Below are positions 42,515 to 52,045 of a DNA stretch of 64,000 bases, piece after piece. A model generated the notes under the pieces. It ran no database searches and was not told where the DNA came from. It saw only the letters and a program-made list of their open reading frames with translations. Every line of letters starts with the position of its first letter. The first letter of the stretch is position 1. The stretch is from Motiliproteus sp965230185. Its GTDB lineage: Bacteria > Pseudomonadota > Gammaproteobacteria > Pseudomonadales > Balneatricaceae. The stretch lies in the NCBI GenBank assembly GCA_965230185.1, contig OZ245995.1:744001-808000 (forward strand), given 5' to 3'. The translations under genes were made by a program, and so were the position numbers.

Positions 42515-43831
42515 ATGGGTTTGAAACCAGTAAAAGTAGGTATCTGTGGTCTGGGTACGGTTGGTAGCGGTACCTTTAACGTACTGAAACGTAACGAAGA
42601 AGAGATCTCCCGTCGGGCTGGACGGCTGATTCGCGTCGAGCAGGTTGGTGCCCGGCGAGTCAACCCGCAGTGCGACACCAAGGGGATTCAGTTCAGCAAT
42701 GACATTTTCGACGTCGCTAAGAATCCGGAAATTGATATTGTCGTCGAACTGATCGGTGGTTACGAAACAGCCCTGCAACTGGTTCTGGCCGCTATCGAAA
42801 ACGGTAAGCATGTCGTCACTGCCAACAAGGCGCTGATTGCCGAACACGGTAACGAGATCTTTGAAGCGGCCCTGCGTAAAAACGTGATGGTGGCGTTCGA
42901 GGCCTCCGTCGCCGGCGGTATTCCGATCGTTAAGGCGATCCGTGAGGGGCTGGCGGCCAACAGCATCAACTGGCTGGCGGGCATCATCAACGGTACCGGC
43001 AACTTTATCCTCACCGAGATGCGTGACAAAGGCCGTTCTTTTGAGGACGTGCTGGCCGAAGCCCAGGCGCTGGGCTATGCCGAGGCCGATCCGACCTTCG
43101 ACGTCGAAGGCATCGATGCCGCCCATAAGCTGACTATCCTGGCCTCGCTGGCTTACGGTGTGCCGCTGCAGTTCAGCAAGGCCTACACCGAAGGGATCAG
43201 CAAGGTGACCACCGAGGATGTTAACTATGCCGAAGAGCTGGGTTACCGGATCAAGCATCTGGGCATCAGCCGCCGCACCGATGACGGTATCGAACTGCGG
43301 GTACACCCGACGCTGATTCCTGAAAAGCGTCTGATCGCTAATGTTGACGGGGTGATGAATGCCGTGCTGGTGGATGCCGATGCCGTCGGTCCCACCCTCT
43401 ACTACGGCGCCGGTGCCGGCAGTGAGCCGACCGCCTCCGCCGTCATCGCCGATCTGGTCGACGTGGTGCGGACCATGACCGCCGACCGTGATAATCGGGT
43501 GCCGCATCTGGCGTTCCAGCCCAGCAGTCTGTCCGATCTGCCGATTCTGCCGGTCGAGGAAGTCACTACCGCTTACTATCTGCGGATGAGTGCCGTTGAC
43601 CACCCGGGAGTGCTGGCCGAAGTGACCCGAATCCTGTCGGATCAGCAGATCAGCATCGACTCGATCATCCAGAAGGGCACCAATGAAGACCTGGTACCGG
43701 TCATCATCCTCACTCATGAAGTGCAGGAGAAACAGATGAACGCGGCTATTCAGGCGATTGAAGCGCTTGAGGATATTCGTGGCGATGTCACTCGCATTCG
43801 TGTTGAACAGCTGGATGCGAACCGGGAGTGA
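42515..43831 (+). CDS. hom: Homoserine dehydrogenase
   Basis: Reduces aspartate semialdehyde to homoserine, the branch point to threonine and methionine. Start ATG 42515 (MGLKPVKVGICGLGTVGSG) gives 438 residues; the frame is open upstream but begins in the terminator region. NAD(P)-binding GLGTVGSG lies at the N-terminus, and VTANKALIAEHG and GGIPIVKAIREGL are catalytic-core motifs. A C-terminal ACT domain (DHPGVLAEVTRIL) is expected to bind threonine for feedback. Its stop is 5 bp from the thrC start. Confidence 0.97.
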   Translation: MGLKPVKVGICGLGTVGSGTFNVLKRNEEEISRRAGRLIRVEQVGARRVNPQCDTKGIQFSNDIFDVAKNPEIDIVVELIGGYETALQLVLAAIENGKHVVTANKALIAEHGNEIFEAALRKNVMVAFEASVAGGIPIVKAIREGLAANSINWLAGIINGTGNFILTEMRDKGRSFEDVLAEAQALGYAEADPTFDVEGIDAAHKLTILASLAYGVPLQFSKAYTEGISKVTTEDVNYAEELGYRIKHLGISRRTDDGIELRVHPTLIPEKRLIANVDGVMNAVLVDADAVGPTLYYGAGAGSEPTASAVIADLVDVVRTMTADRDNRVPHLAFQPSSLSDLPILPVEEVTTAYYLRMSAVDHPGVLAEVTRILSDQQISIDSIIQKGTNEDLVPVIILTHEVQEKQMNAAIQAIEALEDIRGDVTRIRVEQLDANRE

Positions 43832-43835
43832 GGCG

Positions 43836-45242
43836 ATGAAATATATCTCTACCCGGGGCAGGGCTCCTGCCATGAATTTCGAAGAGGTACTGCTGACCGG
43901 TCTGGCATCGGACGGCGGTCTGTTCGTGCCGGAACAGTTGCCGACATTTTCGAAAGAGGAGATCGCCTCCTGGGCGGGGCTTTCCTATGCCGATCTGGCT
44001 AAGAAAGTAATCGCACCTTTTGTCGCCGATACCATTCCTCAGGACGATCTGAATGCCATTATCGACGATACCTATGGCGTTCTGGGTGAGGATCGGGTGT
44101 TTGCTCATGACGCAGTGGCGCCGCTGAAGCAGCTGGACTCAAACCTCTGGGTACTTGAGCTGTTTCATGGTCCGACCCTGGCGTTTAAGGACTTTGCCCT
44201 GCAGCTGCTGGGCCGGCTGCTGGACTACGTACTGGAGAAGCGCCAGGAGAAGGTGGTCATCATGGGGGCGACCTCCGGTGACACCGGTTCTGCCGCCATC
44301 GAAGGCTGTCGCCGCTGCAACAATGTCGATATCTTTATTCTTCACCCGCACAACCGGGTGTCGGATGTCCAGCGCAAGCAGATGACCACCATCATCGGCG
44401 ACAACATCCACAATATCGCCATCGAAGGTAACTTCGACGACTGCCAGCAGATGGTCAAGCAGAGCTTTGCCGATCAGAGCTTCCTGAACGGCCGCAAGCT
44501 GGTGGCGGTGAATTCCATCAACTGGGCCCGGATCATGGCTCAGATCGTCTACTACTTCCATGCTTCTCTGTCCCTGGGCGGACCCCACCGCGAGGTCTCC
44601 TTCTCGGTGCCGACCGGCAACTTCGGCGATATCTTTGCCGGATACCTGGCCCGTGGCATGGGGCTGCCGGTGAAGCAACTGGTGGTGGCGACCAATACCA
44701 ACGATATTCTGCACCGCTGTATCAGCAGCAACGACTACTCGAAAAAAGAGCTGGTCCATACGCTGTCTCCGAGCATGGACATTATGGTGTCCAGCAACTT
44801 CGAGCGTCTGCTGTTCGATCTCCATGACCGGGACGGTGCTGCTGTCGACGCGCTGATGGCACGGCTGAATCGGGAAGCGGTTTCACTGGATCCGGCGCGA
44901 CTGGAGAAAGCCCGCGAGCTGTTTGACAGCTACGCCGTGGACGATGAGCGCTGCTGTCAGGTGATCGCCGATATGTTCGAGCGCACCGAAGAGCTGCTTG
45001 ATCCCCATACTGCCATCGGCGTAAAAGCCGGTCAGGAGTGTCGCCGTGATGCCGCCACGCCGATGATCGCCCTGGCCACCGCCCACCCGGTTAAATTTCC
45101 GGATCCGGTTGTAAAAGCCGGTTGCAAGGCGCCGGCACTGCCTCACCACCTCGAAGATCTGTTCGATCGTGAAGAGCGCTGTGAGGTGCTGCCCGGAGAT
45201 CTGGCCGCCGTCCAGTCCTTTATCAGCAGCCGCATCAGCTGA
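43836..45242 (+). CDS. thrC: Threonine synthase
   Basis: PLP enzyme turning O-phosphohomoserine into threonine. Start ATG 43836 gives MKYISTRGRAPAMNFEEVLL, the usual N-terminus, and 468 residues; upstream in-frame codons overlap hom. The PLP lysine is in HGPTLAFKDFALQ, and GATSGDTGSAA is the phosphate-binding loop. Operon with hom (5-bp gap). Confidence 0.97.
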   Translation: MKYISTRGRAPAMNFEEVLLTGLASDGGLFVPEQLPTFSKEEIASWAGLSYADLAKKVIAPFVADTIPQDDLNAIIDDTYGVLGEDRVFAHDAVAPLKQLDSNLWVLELFHGPTLAFKDFALQLLGRLLDYVLEKRQEKVVIMGATSGDTGSAAIEGCRRCNNVDIFILHPHNRVSDVQRKQMTTIIGDNIHNIAIEGNFDDCQQMVKQSFADQSFLNGRKLVAVNSINWARIMAQIVYYFHASLSLGGPHREVSFSVPTGNFGDIFAGYLARGMGLPVKQLVVATNTNDILHRCISSNDYSKKELVHTLSPSMDIMVSSNFERLLFDLHDRDGAAVDALMARLNREAVSLDPARLEKARELFDSYAVDDERCCQVIADMFERTEELLDPHTAIGVKAGQECRRDAATPMIALATAHPVKFPDPVVKAGCKAPALPHHLEDLFDREERCEVLPGDLAAVQSFISSRIS

Positions 45243-45250
45243 TGATCTGT

Positions 45251-45290
45251 CGCAGCCTCCCTAACGCTGACGGGAGGCTGCGTCCTTTTC
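45251..45290 (+). terminator. Hairpin terminator after thrC
   Basis: Perfect 11-bp arms CGCAGCCTCCC and GGGAGGCTGCG around a 10-base loop, followed by TCCTTTTC right at the next ATG. Confidence 0.6.
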
Positions 45291-46160
45291 ATGGATGATC
45301 TGTTCTTTGTTATTTCCAAGTTGTTCTGGGCCATTGCCAGCCCCGACCATCTGCTGCTGCTTGTCTTTACCGCTGCTGTCTTTCTGAGCCGTCCGGATCG
45401 ATCCCGGCAGATGGCGTCAAGCCGACCGCGTGGGCGCAGATTACTCTGGTCGGTGTTGCTGCTGAGCTGGCTGATCGCCCTCGTCCCGCTGGGAAACTTC
45501 CTGCTCTACCCGCTGGAAAGTCGCTTCAGCCGTCCCGCGTTGCCGCCGCAGGAGGAGGTTGCCGGGGTGATCGTACTGGGCGGTGCCGAACGTATCAGAG
45601 CCAGCAATTATTGGGACAGTTATGAAGTCAACGAAGTCGGCGAGCGGCCGATGACGATGTTGATGATGCTGCAGCGCTATCCCGAGGTGCCGGTTATCTT
45701 TACCGGCGGTTCCGGATCTGTCTTCAGCAACGAACTGCGCAGCGCCGATATCGTGAAGCGCTTTCTGACCACCATGGGCCTTCAGGACCGGGTGATCTAT
45801 GAGCGGGAGTCGCGCAACACCTATGAAAATGCGCTGTTTACCCGAGATCTTATCGATCAGCAGCGTCAGGGACACTGGCTGCTGGTGACCTCCGCATTCC
45901 ATATGCCGAGATCCGTGGGTCTGTTCCGGCAGCAGGGAGTGGATGTCACCGCCTATCCGGTCGATTACTGGTCACTGCCGCCTGAGCGGGATATTAACTT
46001 CAATCTGGCGGGCAACCTCACCGGCCTGAAGATGGCGATGCGGGAGTGGATCGGCCTGTTCGCTTACTGGCTGACGGGAAAAATACCGATTCTGCTGCCG
46101 GCCCAGGCCGACACTTCCCCCATTTCTCAGAAACAGGCTGCCCGACATGCCGATGACTAA
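45291..46160 (+). CDS. ElyC/YdcF-like DUF218 envelope protein
   Basis: 289 residues. Two N-terminal membrane helices (LLLLVFTAAVFLS and LLWSVLLLSWLIALVPLG) are followed by a DUF218 domain: VIVLGGAERI, IFTGGSGSV, ESRNTYENALFT and LVTSAFHMPRSVGLFRQQG. ElyC of E. coli takes part in cell-wall lipid carrier use; this assignment is by family only. The 3' end overlaps recJ by 14 bp. Confidence 0.88.
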   Translation: MDDLFFVISKLFWAIASPDHLLLLVFTAAVFLSRPDRSRQMASSRPRGRRLLWSVLLLSWLIALVPLGNFLLYPLESRFSRPALPPQEEVAGVIVLGGAERIRASNYWDSYEVNEVGERPMTMLMMLQRYPEVPVIFTGGSGSVFSNELRSADIVKRFLTTMGLQDRVIYERESRNTYENALFTRDLIDQQRQGHWLLVTSAFHMPRSVGLFRQQGVDVTAYPVDYWSLPPERDINFNLAGNLTGLKMAMREWIGLFAYWLTGKIPILLPAQADTSPISQKQAARHADD

Positions 46161-47874
46161 GCTGATTGTACGTCGCAATTCACCACCGCCTCTGGCGGAT
46201 GGTCAGCTACACCCGCTGCTGCAGCGCATCTATGCGTCCCGGGGGATTGCCAGCGCCGCTGAACTCGACCAGTCGCTGAAGGTTCTGCAGTCCTACCATT
46301 CGATGAGAGACATCGACCGCGGCGTGGCCGGGATCGCCGATGCGGTCACCGGGGGGCGGAAGATACTGATAGTCGGAGATTTCGACTGTGACGGCGCCAC
46401 CAGCAGCAGTCTGGCGGTACTGGCGCTGCGCTCGATGGGAGCCGTCGACGTCAACTTTCTGGTGCCCAATCGCTTCGAGTACGGCTACGGACTGAGTCCG
46501 GAAATCGTCGAAGTGGCGGCGCAGAGCAGCCCTGATTTGCTGATAACCGTCGATAACGGCATTTCCAGTATTGAAGGTGTCCGGGCGGCGAAAGCAAAGG
46601 GGATGAAAGTGGTGGTGACCGATCACCATCTGCCCGGTACCGAGTTACCGGATGCCGATGCGCTGATCAATCCCAATCAGCACGGCTGTGATTTTCCCAG
46701 CAAGAACCTCTGTGGTGTCGGGGTTATTTTCTATGTAATGAGCGCCCTGCGACGAGAGCTACAGCAGCGGGGCTGGTTCGAAACGGCCGGTGTGCCGGTA
46801 CCGAACATGGCGGCGTTCCTCGATCTGGTGGCGCTGGGAACCGTTGCCGATGTGGTCAGTCTGGATCACAACAACCGGGTGCTGGTGGATCAGGGACTGA
46901 AACGAATTCGGGCCGGAGCTGCCCGGCCGGGCATTCTGGCGTTGCTGGAAGTCGCCGGCCGTAATCCACAGAAAATAGTCGCCTCCGACCTTGGGTTCGC
47001 TGTCGGGCCGCGGTTGAACGCGGCGGGCCGCCTTGAGGACATGTCGATCGGTATCGAATGTCTGCTGGCAGACAGTGCCGATCAGGCTCGGGCGCTGGCG
47101 TTCCAGCTGGATGAACTGAACCAGGACCGCAAGAGTATCGAGCAGTCGATGCAGGATCAGGCGCTGAAGATTCTTGATACGATGGCGCTGGACGAACAGG
47201 GCCTGCCGGCGGGGCTGTGTCTATTCGACGACAGCTGGCATGAAGGGGTGATCGGTATTCTGGCATCCAGAATCAAGGATCGGCTGCACCGGCCGGTGAT
47301 CGCCTTCTCTCCGGCAGAGCATGGAATGATCAAAGGCTCGGCCCGCTCTATTCCCGGTTTGCATATACGTGATGCCCTTGATGCTGTGGCCGCCCGCCAC
47401 CCTCAGTTACTGAGCAAGTTTGGTGGCCACGCGATGGCCGCCGGTATGAGCCTGCAGCGGGAGCACTTCGAGGCCTTCAGCCAGGCCTTCGACGAGGAGG
47501 CGAGACGCCAGCTCTGCGAAGATGATTTCCAGGCCCGGGTGGAGAGTGACGGTGAACTCCCGGGTCGTGATATGAACCTTGAAATGGCACAGCTGCTGCG
47601 TGATGCCGGCCCCTGGGGACAGAATTTCCCGGAGCCGTTGTTCGATGGTGTATTCAATCTGATCCAGCAGCGTATTGTCGGTCAGCGGCACCTGAAGCTG
47701 GTGCTGTCCGAACCGGCCAGCGGGCATTGCGTCGATGCTATCGCTTTTAACGTCGATCTGGATGTCTGGCCCAGCCAGGCCAGCCAGGCGCGGGTCGCTT
47801 ACAAACTGGATATCAACGAGTTTCGTGGTCGCAGCAGCGTCCAGCTGATGGTCGATTATCTCGAGCCCTGCTGA
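46147..47874 (+). CDS. recJ: Single-strand 5'-3' exonuclease RecJ
   Basis: DHH-family exonuclease acting in recombination and mismatch repair. It has 575 residues, with motif I VGDFDCDGATSSS, the DHH motif in VVTDHHLPG, then LVALGTVADVVSLDHNNR (two parts of motif III/IV) and a C-terminal DHHA1 part with SKFGGHAMAAGMSL. The ATG at 46147 overlaps the upstream gene; an internal ATG at 46153 is also possible. Confidence 0.96.
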   Translation: MPMTKLIVRRNSPPPLADGQLHPLLQRIYASRGIASAAELDQSLKVLQSYHSMRDIDRGVAGIADAVTGGRKILIVGDFDCDGATSSSLAVLALRSMGAVDVNFLVPNRFEYGYGLSPEIVEVAAQSSPDLLITVDNGISSIEGVRAAKAKGMKVVVTDHHLPGTELPDADALINPNQHGCDFPSKNLCGVGVIFYVMSALRRELQQRGWFETAGVPVPNMAAFLDLVALGTVADVVSLDHNNRVLVDQGLKRIRAGAARPGILALLEVAGRNPQKIVASDLGFAVGPRLNAAGRLEDMSIGIECLLADSADQARALAFQLDELNQDRKSIEQSMQDQALKILDTMALDEQGLPAGLCLFDDSWHEGVIGILASRIKDRLHRPVIAFSPAEHGMIKGSARSIPGLHIRDALDAVAARHPQLLSKFGGHAMAAGMSLQREHFEAFSQAFDEEARRQLCEDDFQARVESDGELPGRDMNLEMAQLLRDAGPWGQNFPEPLFDGVFNLIQQRIVGQRHLKLVLSEPASGHCVDAIAFNVDLDVWPSQASQARVAYKLDINEFRGRSSVQLMVDYLEPC

Positions 47875-47903
47875 TTGCGCTGTTGCTTGGGCGGCTCAGT
47901 CGA

Positions 47904-49529
47904 TTACCAGAGATCGTCTGCTTCATCATCCGGCAGATTCTGAATCCGCATCGGAATGGAAATTTCGAAGCGGGTGCCTTCTCCCCGTTCACTGCTGCAG
48001 GAGATAGAACCTTTCAGCAGCTGGGTAATCAGGTTGTACACCAGGTGGGTTCCCAGACCGCTGCCGCCGGAGCCCCGCTTGCTGGTGACGAAAGGATTGA
48101 AAATACGGTGTTTGATCTGTTCCGGAATGCCCCGGCCATCATCGCTGTAGTGGATCAGCAGGTTCTCTCCCTGCTGTTCGATATGAATACGGATGTTACC
48201 CCCCTCCCGGCCTTCAAAGCCATGGAGAATGGAGTTCATAATCAGGTTATTGTAGATCTGCACAAAGCTGGCCGGATAGCTGACAATCTTCAGACTGTCG
48301 TCGCATTTTATCTCGACCCGGCAGTCGGCTTTAGTTATCTCCGGCTGCAGAGTGCGCAGCGTTTCTTCCAGATTCTTGCGAATACCGAAATGCTGAGTGA
48401 GTTCGTTGCTCTGATCGACGGCGATCTGTTTAAAACTGCTGATCAGCCTTGAGGCCCGATTCAGGTTATTATTGATCATCTGGCTTGCTTCAGAGATATC
48501 CTCGCTGAAATTGCTGACCTCTTCGGCGTTGATGTTACCGGACTGAACCTGGCGCGACAGTTCCTCAGACAGATCCTTGAGGAAGCTGGCTGAGGTCAGG
48601 CTGTTACCCACCGGTGTATTGATCTCATGGGCAACGCCGGCGACCAGTTCGCCCAGTGCCGCCATTTTTTCCGTTTCCACCAGTCGGTCTTTAGTCCGCG
48701 TCAGCTCTTCGATTGTGGTGGACAGGCGATCGTTGGTGTGACGCAGGGTGGCGGTCCGGTACTGGACCCGCTGCTCCAGTTCCTCGTTGAGCGTTTCCAG
48801 CTGGTTCTGGACCTTTTTCTTTTCATCAAGCTGCTTACGGATATTGTGACGCATGTCGTTGATGGTGCTGGCAAGCTGGTCGATGGAATCGGACTGGTTT
48901 TCCGGGATGTCTTTGTTCAGTTTCAGATCTTCATCCAGGTTGTTGAGGTCCAGACGCTGGGTGAAACGGGACAGGGTGTTGAGATGGCGAACCACCAGCA
49001 GATGCACAATCAGCAGAATACAGATCGACACCAGGAAGGTCTTCACCGCCTGGCTGCCGAGAATAACGAGGAATTTTTTCAGCAGTCGGTCGTAGACGTT
49101 TTCCAGGGTGGCGCCCACTTCGAGCTTGCCTACCAGCGTCTTGTTATAGAACAGATCGAATTCCCGGAAGATCGGAAATTCTTCCCGCTGATCACCGCGG
49201 AAGAACACCGCCTCCTCCTTGTTGGCGACAATTTCGGTGATCGAAGCGAAGCCGATATCCGGCAGCTTCATTATGCCGTCCAGCTGGATGCCGATCTGAT
49301 CCTGGTCCAGCTTCCAGAGGCTGGAGGCCAGTGAATCCAGGTAACCCGCTTCGATGGATTGAATGCCTTTCTCGATATTGCTGATGTCGTTCTTATAATC
49401 CCAGAACAGCTGGGCGGCGGTGCTGAGGATGGCCAGCATGGTGCTGCACATCAGAATGTAGAGCAGCAGGCGATAGGAGAGCTGATTCTGATTCTTATGA
49501 GTTCGCCAGCTGGTCAGCAGGTTATGCAT
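47904..49529 (-). CDS. Membrane sensor histidine kinase
   Basis: 541 residues. A first membrane helix near 25-45, a periplasmic sensor region, a second helix (FLVSICILLIVHLLVV), a HAMP-like and coiled-coil linker, then the histidine box GELVAGVAHEINTPVGN and the ATPase domain with DDGRGIPEQIKHRIFNPF and GSGGSGLGTHL. It is divergent from the HD-GYP response-regulator gene (273-bp gap) and probably its partner. The signal is unknown. Confidence 0.93.
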   Translation of the reverse strand: MHNLLTSWRTHKNQNQLSYRLLLYILMCSTMLAILSTAAQLFWDYKNDISNIEKGIQSIEAGYLDSLASSLWKLDQDQIGIQLDGIMKLPDIGFASITEIVANKEEAVFFRGDQREEFPIFREFDLFYNKTLVGKLEVGATLENVYDRLLKKFLVILGSQAVKTFLVSICILLIVHLLVVRHLNTLSRFTQRLDLNNLDEDLKLNKDIPENQSDSIDQLASTINDMRHNIRKQLDEKKKVQNQLETLNEELEQRVQYRTATLRHTNDRLSTTIEELTRTKDRLVETEKMAALGELVAGVAHEINTPVGNSLTSASFLKDLSEELSRQVQSGNINAEEVSNFSEDISEASQMINNNLNRASRLISSFKQIAVDQSNELTQHFGIRKNLEETLRTLQPEITKADCRVEIKCDDSLKIVSYPASFVQIYNNLIMNSILHGFEGREGGNIRIHIEQQGENLLIHYSDDGRGIPEQIKHRIFNPFVTSKRGSGGSGLGTHLVYNLITQLLKGSISCSSERGEGTRFEISIPMRIQNLPDDEADDLW

Positions 49530-49801
49530 TAGCAGTGTCCGTATCTTGCCTGATCGCGATTCAGTAACTTACTGAATGACCGGAAAATTAACAGACCCGG
49601 GCAGGAGTCCGCAAGTTTCGGGGCAGAAGGTACTGGTAATTATAGAGAAATCTTGATTTTACACAGAGCAGAATTGATTGGTATCGATTACTATTACCCT
49701 GAGTTGAACGGTTCTGTGTGAGTTTCCCTTATCTGGTACGTGTCCGACTTCCTGTAGGGTTTGTGACGGCTGATGACTGAGCCGGTTGTGGAGTATGCTT
49801 G

Positions 49802-51334
49802 ATGGAAGATGAGCTGGTCTTTTCTGACAATAGTGAATCATCCCCGGAACCGGTGGGTGAACCCTGGAAAGTACTGATCATTGACGATGAAAGTGAAGTC
49901 CACAAGGTCACCCGGCTGGCATTGAAGCGGTTTGTCTTTGATGGCCGTCCCCTCGAATTTATCAGCGCCTATTCAGGCCGTGAAGCGCGGACACTGCTGA
50001 AAACACTGTCTGATGTGGCTGTTATCCTGCTGGATGTGGTGATGGAGACCGAAGATGCCGGTCTCGAACTGGTGCATTTTATCCGCCGGGATATGGGTAA
50101 CGATACCAGCCGAATCATACTGCGTACCGGTCAGCCCGGTCAGGCGCCGGAACGTGAAGTTATTCGCGAATACGATATCAACGATTACAAGGCCAAGACA
50201 GAACTTACCTCCCAGAAGCTGTTCACCCTGATGCACGCCAGCCTGCGCTCCTATCGGGATATCATGACTCTGGAGAAGAGCAAGCAGGGGCTGGAGAAAG
50301 TCATTAACGCCTCGAAAGGGGTGTTCGAGCAGCGGGCTTTTTCCTCCTTCGTCGATGGGGCCATGGAGCAGCTGTTGCTATTGTTGCGGCTGGACGGATC
50401 CTCGATCTATACCTACGACTCTATTGCCCTGCAGCTGATGGATACCGAGCTGAAGGTGCTGGCGGCTTCACACGGCAATGAGATGGGGGTCGACTCCATC
50501 AAGATTTCCCAGCTGCCGGATAAGATGAAGGGGATTATCTCCGAGTCTATTGAAGCGAAGGCCAACGTCTTTCACGAGACCAGTCTGGTCATTTACTGTT
50601 GCAACACGACCCTGACCACGCTGTTTTTTGTCGAAGGGGTTCGCAACCTGTCCGACATCGATCGTAATCTGCTGAGCCTGTTCACTGAAAATATTGTTGT
50701 CGCTCTCGAGAATATTCGCCTTAATAACGCCCTGAAGGACAGCAATAAAGAGGTGATCTATCGTCTTGGTGAGGTGATCGAGACCCGCTCGGAGGAGACC
50801 GGTTATCACGTTAAGCGGGTTGCACTCTACTGTGAGCGGCTGGCGCAACTGGTCGGCCTGCCGGCCGACGAGTCGGAGGTGATCAAGCAGGCATCGCCTC
50901 TGCACGACATCGGCAAGGTCGGGGTGCCGGACTCCGTGCTCAATAAGCCGGGCAAACTGGATGATGAGGAGTGGGAAATTATGAAAACCCACGCCCGGCT
51001 GGGGCATGATATTCTGCAGGGCTCCGGCAGCCGGCTGCTGGACACGGCCGCGAAGATAGCCCTTACTCATCATGAGAAATGGGATGGTTCGGGATACCCG
51101 CAGGGGCTGGCCGGCGAAGATATTCCGGTTGTCGGTCGAATCGTTGCGCTGGCCGATGTCTTTGATGCGCTGGGCAGCTGGCGTTGCTACAAGGATCCCT
51201 GGCCGCTGGAGAAGATACTCGATCTGCTGCAGGAGCAGAGCGGGCGTCATTTCGATCCACAACTGGTGCAGTTGTTTTTCGACAACAAAGAGGATTTTCT
51301 GGCGATACGGGATCGCTATCGGGATGATGAGTAA
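49802..51334 (+). CDS. Response regulator with DUF3369 and HD-GYP output
   Basis: 510 residues from ATG 49802 (TTG 49799 just upstream is the alternative). The receiver domain has VLIIDDESEVH and phospho-acceptor LLDVVME. A DUF3369 sensor-like middle domain follows, then an HD-GYP domain with HDIGKVGVPD, THARLGHDIL and the complete HHEKWDGSGYPQGL motif, which in this family hydrolyses c-di-GMP to pGpG or GMP. With the adjacent kinase it forms a system that could lower c-di-GMP on signal. Confidence 0.94.
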   Translation: MEDELVFSDNSESSPEPVGEPWKVLIIDDESEVHKVTRLALKRFVFDGRPLEFISAYSGREARTLLKTLSDVAVILLDVVMETEDAGLELVHFIRRDMGNDTSRIILRTGQPGQAPEREVIREYDINDYKAKTELTSQKLFTLMHASLRSYRDIMTLEKSKQGLEKVINASKGVFEQRAFSSFVDGAMEQLLLLLRLDGSSIYTYDSIALQLMDTELKVLAASHGNEMGVDSIKISQLPDKMKGIISESIEAKANVFHETSLVIYCCNTTLTTLFFVEGVRNLSDIDRNLLSLFTENIVVALENIRLNNALKDSNKEVIYRLGEVIETRSEETGYHVKRVALYCERLAQLVGLPADESEVIKQASPLHDIGKVGVPDSVLNKPGKLDDEEWEIMKTHARLGHDILQGSGSRLLDTAAKIALTHHEKWDGSGYPQGLAGEDIPVVGRIVALADVFDALGSWRCYKDPWPLEKILDLLQEQSGRHFDPQLVQLFFDNKEDFLAIRDRYRDDE

Positions 51335-51342
51335 GTGCAGAA

Positions 51343-51390
51343 AGCAGATATTAAAAAAGGAGCCTGGAGGCTCCTTTTTTAATATCTGCT
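51343..51390. terminator. Long perfect palindrome, bidirectional terminator
   Basis: Two 22-bp arms match perfectly (AGCAGATATTAAAAAAGGAG is the first part) around loop TGGA. A and T runs on both sides mean it could stop both the response-regulator transcript and the bfd transcript. Confidence 0.85.
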
Positions 51391-51452
51391 GGTGTTGAAG
51401 ACGGTGTTGATGGTCGTGGACCGGCGATAGTGCAGAGTGGTCCCCGGACCGT

Positions 51453-51641
51453 TCAGATCTCTTTACCGCTGCGGGTTTTTACTTCCTGAATCACTTTACG
51501 GATGCTGGAGCGGCAGCGGCCGCAGTCATTGCCGCAGCCGAGGCGTTCATTGATCTCACGTACGGAGCACTTACCTTCCGTTTCTGAAGCTTCACGCTGA
51601 ATTTGTGATGTGGTGACGCCGCGGCAGATGCAGACATACAT
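51453..51641 (-). CDS. bfd: Bacterioferritin-associated ferredoxin Bfd
   Basis: 62 residues starting MYVCICRGVTTSQIQ at ATG 51641; upstream in-frame sequence has no support. The four cysteines of the [2Fe-2S] site are seen as CIC near the start and CGNDCGRC later (LGCGNDCGRCR). It releases iron from bacterioferritin in relatives. No bfr gene is in the window. A possible Fur-like site lies upstream. Confidence 0.9.
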   Translation of the reverse strand: MYVCICRGVTTSQIQREASETEGKCSVREINERLGCGNDCGRCRSSIRKVIQEVKTRSGKEI

Positions 51642-51675
51642 GATAATGACTCTCTCGATAAGCGATGGTTGAATA

Positions 51676-51705
51676 GTACAGGGAATAATAATGATTCGCA
51701 ATTGT
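51676..51705 (-). promoter_or_regulatory. Weak Fur-box-like site before bfd
   Basis: On the minus strand GCGAATCATTATTATT matches the 3' part of the Fur consensus (10 of 13) but the 5' half is poor, about 12 of 19 overall. It lies some 40-50 bp before the bfd start. Iron control is a guess from the gene's role. Confidence 0.3.
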
Positions 51706-51991
51706 ATTCTGTTTTGAAATTGATGCAGATCAGATCGGGCTGTACCGGTCATCAGAGTGAGTGCCATCAGAACAACCGAACGGTGGCTGAGCCACTGAAG
51801 TTCCACAGGCTGGTCCGGTCCGACGCCGTCACCGGGATGAGATATCGGCTTACAGAGCCGAAACCGGGCTGTCCCGCTCTTCTGCAGTGCAGGGCTGTCG
51901 TATAAGTCGGCGCAATAGCGGCGGCTGTTTCAGTTTTTATGCAGTGTACGGCTTACGATATGTGGGGCAGGAGTAAAGAGGTAAGTGCTGG

Positions 51992-52020
51992 AAAAAAGGG
52001 AGCCGAAGCTCCCTTTTTTA
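51992..52020 (-). terminator. Terminator after the ETF-QO gene
   Basis: AAAAAAGGGAGC, CGAA, GCTCCCTTTTTT; the T-run is usable on both strands. Confidence 0.85.
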
Positions 52021-52045
52021 TGGCCGGATCAGCTGTCCGGAGTGG

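Larger units (their letters stand above)
51642..52045. other. Intergenic region between bfd and the ETF-QO gene
   Basis: Holds the Fur-like site and bfd promoter on the left and a bidirectional terminator (51992-52020) on the right. A plus-strand open frame at 51669-51905 has no ribosome site and no family features. Nothing else is seen. Confidence 0.5.

Noticed and set aside
42485..43873. 462-residue open frame antisense to hom
   Set aside because: Low-complexity, His/Gln-rich shadow of hom; no ribosome site or motif.
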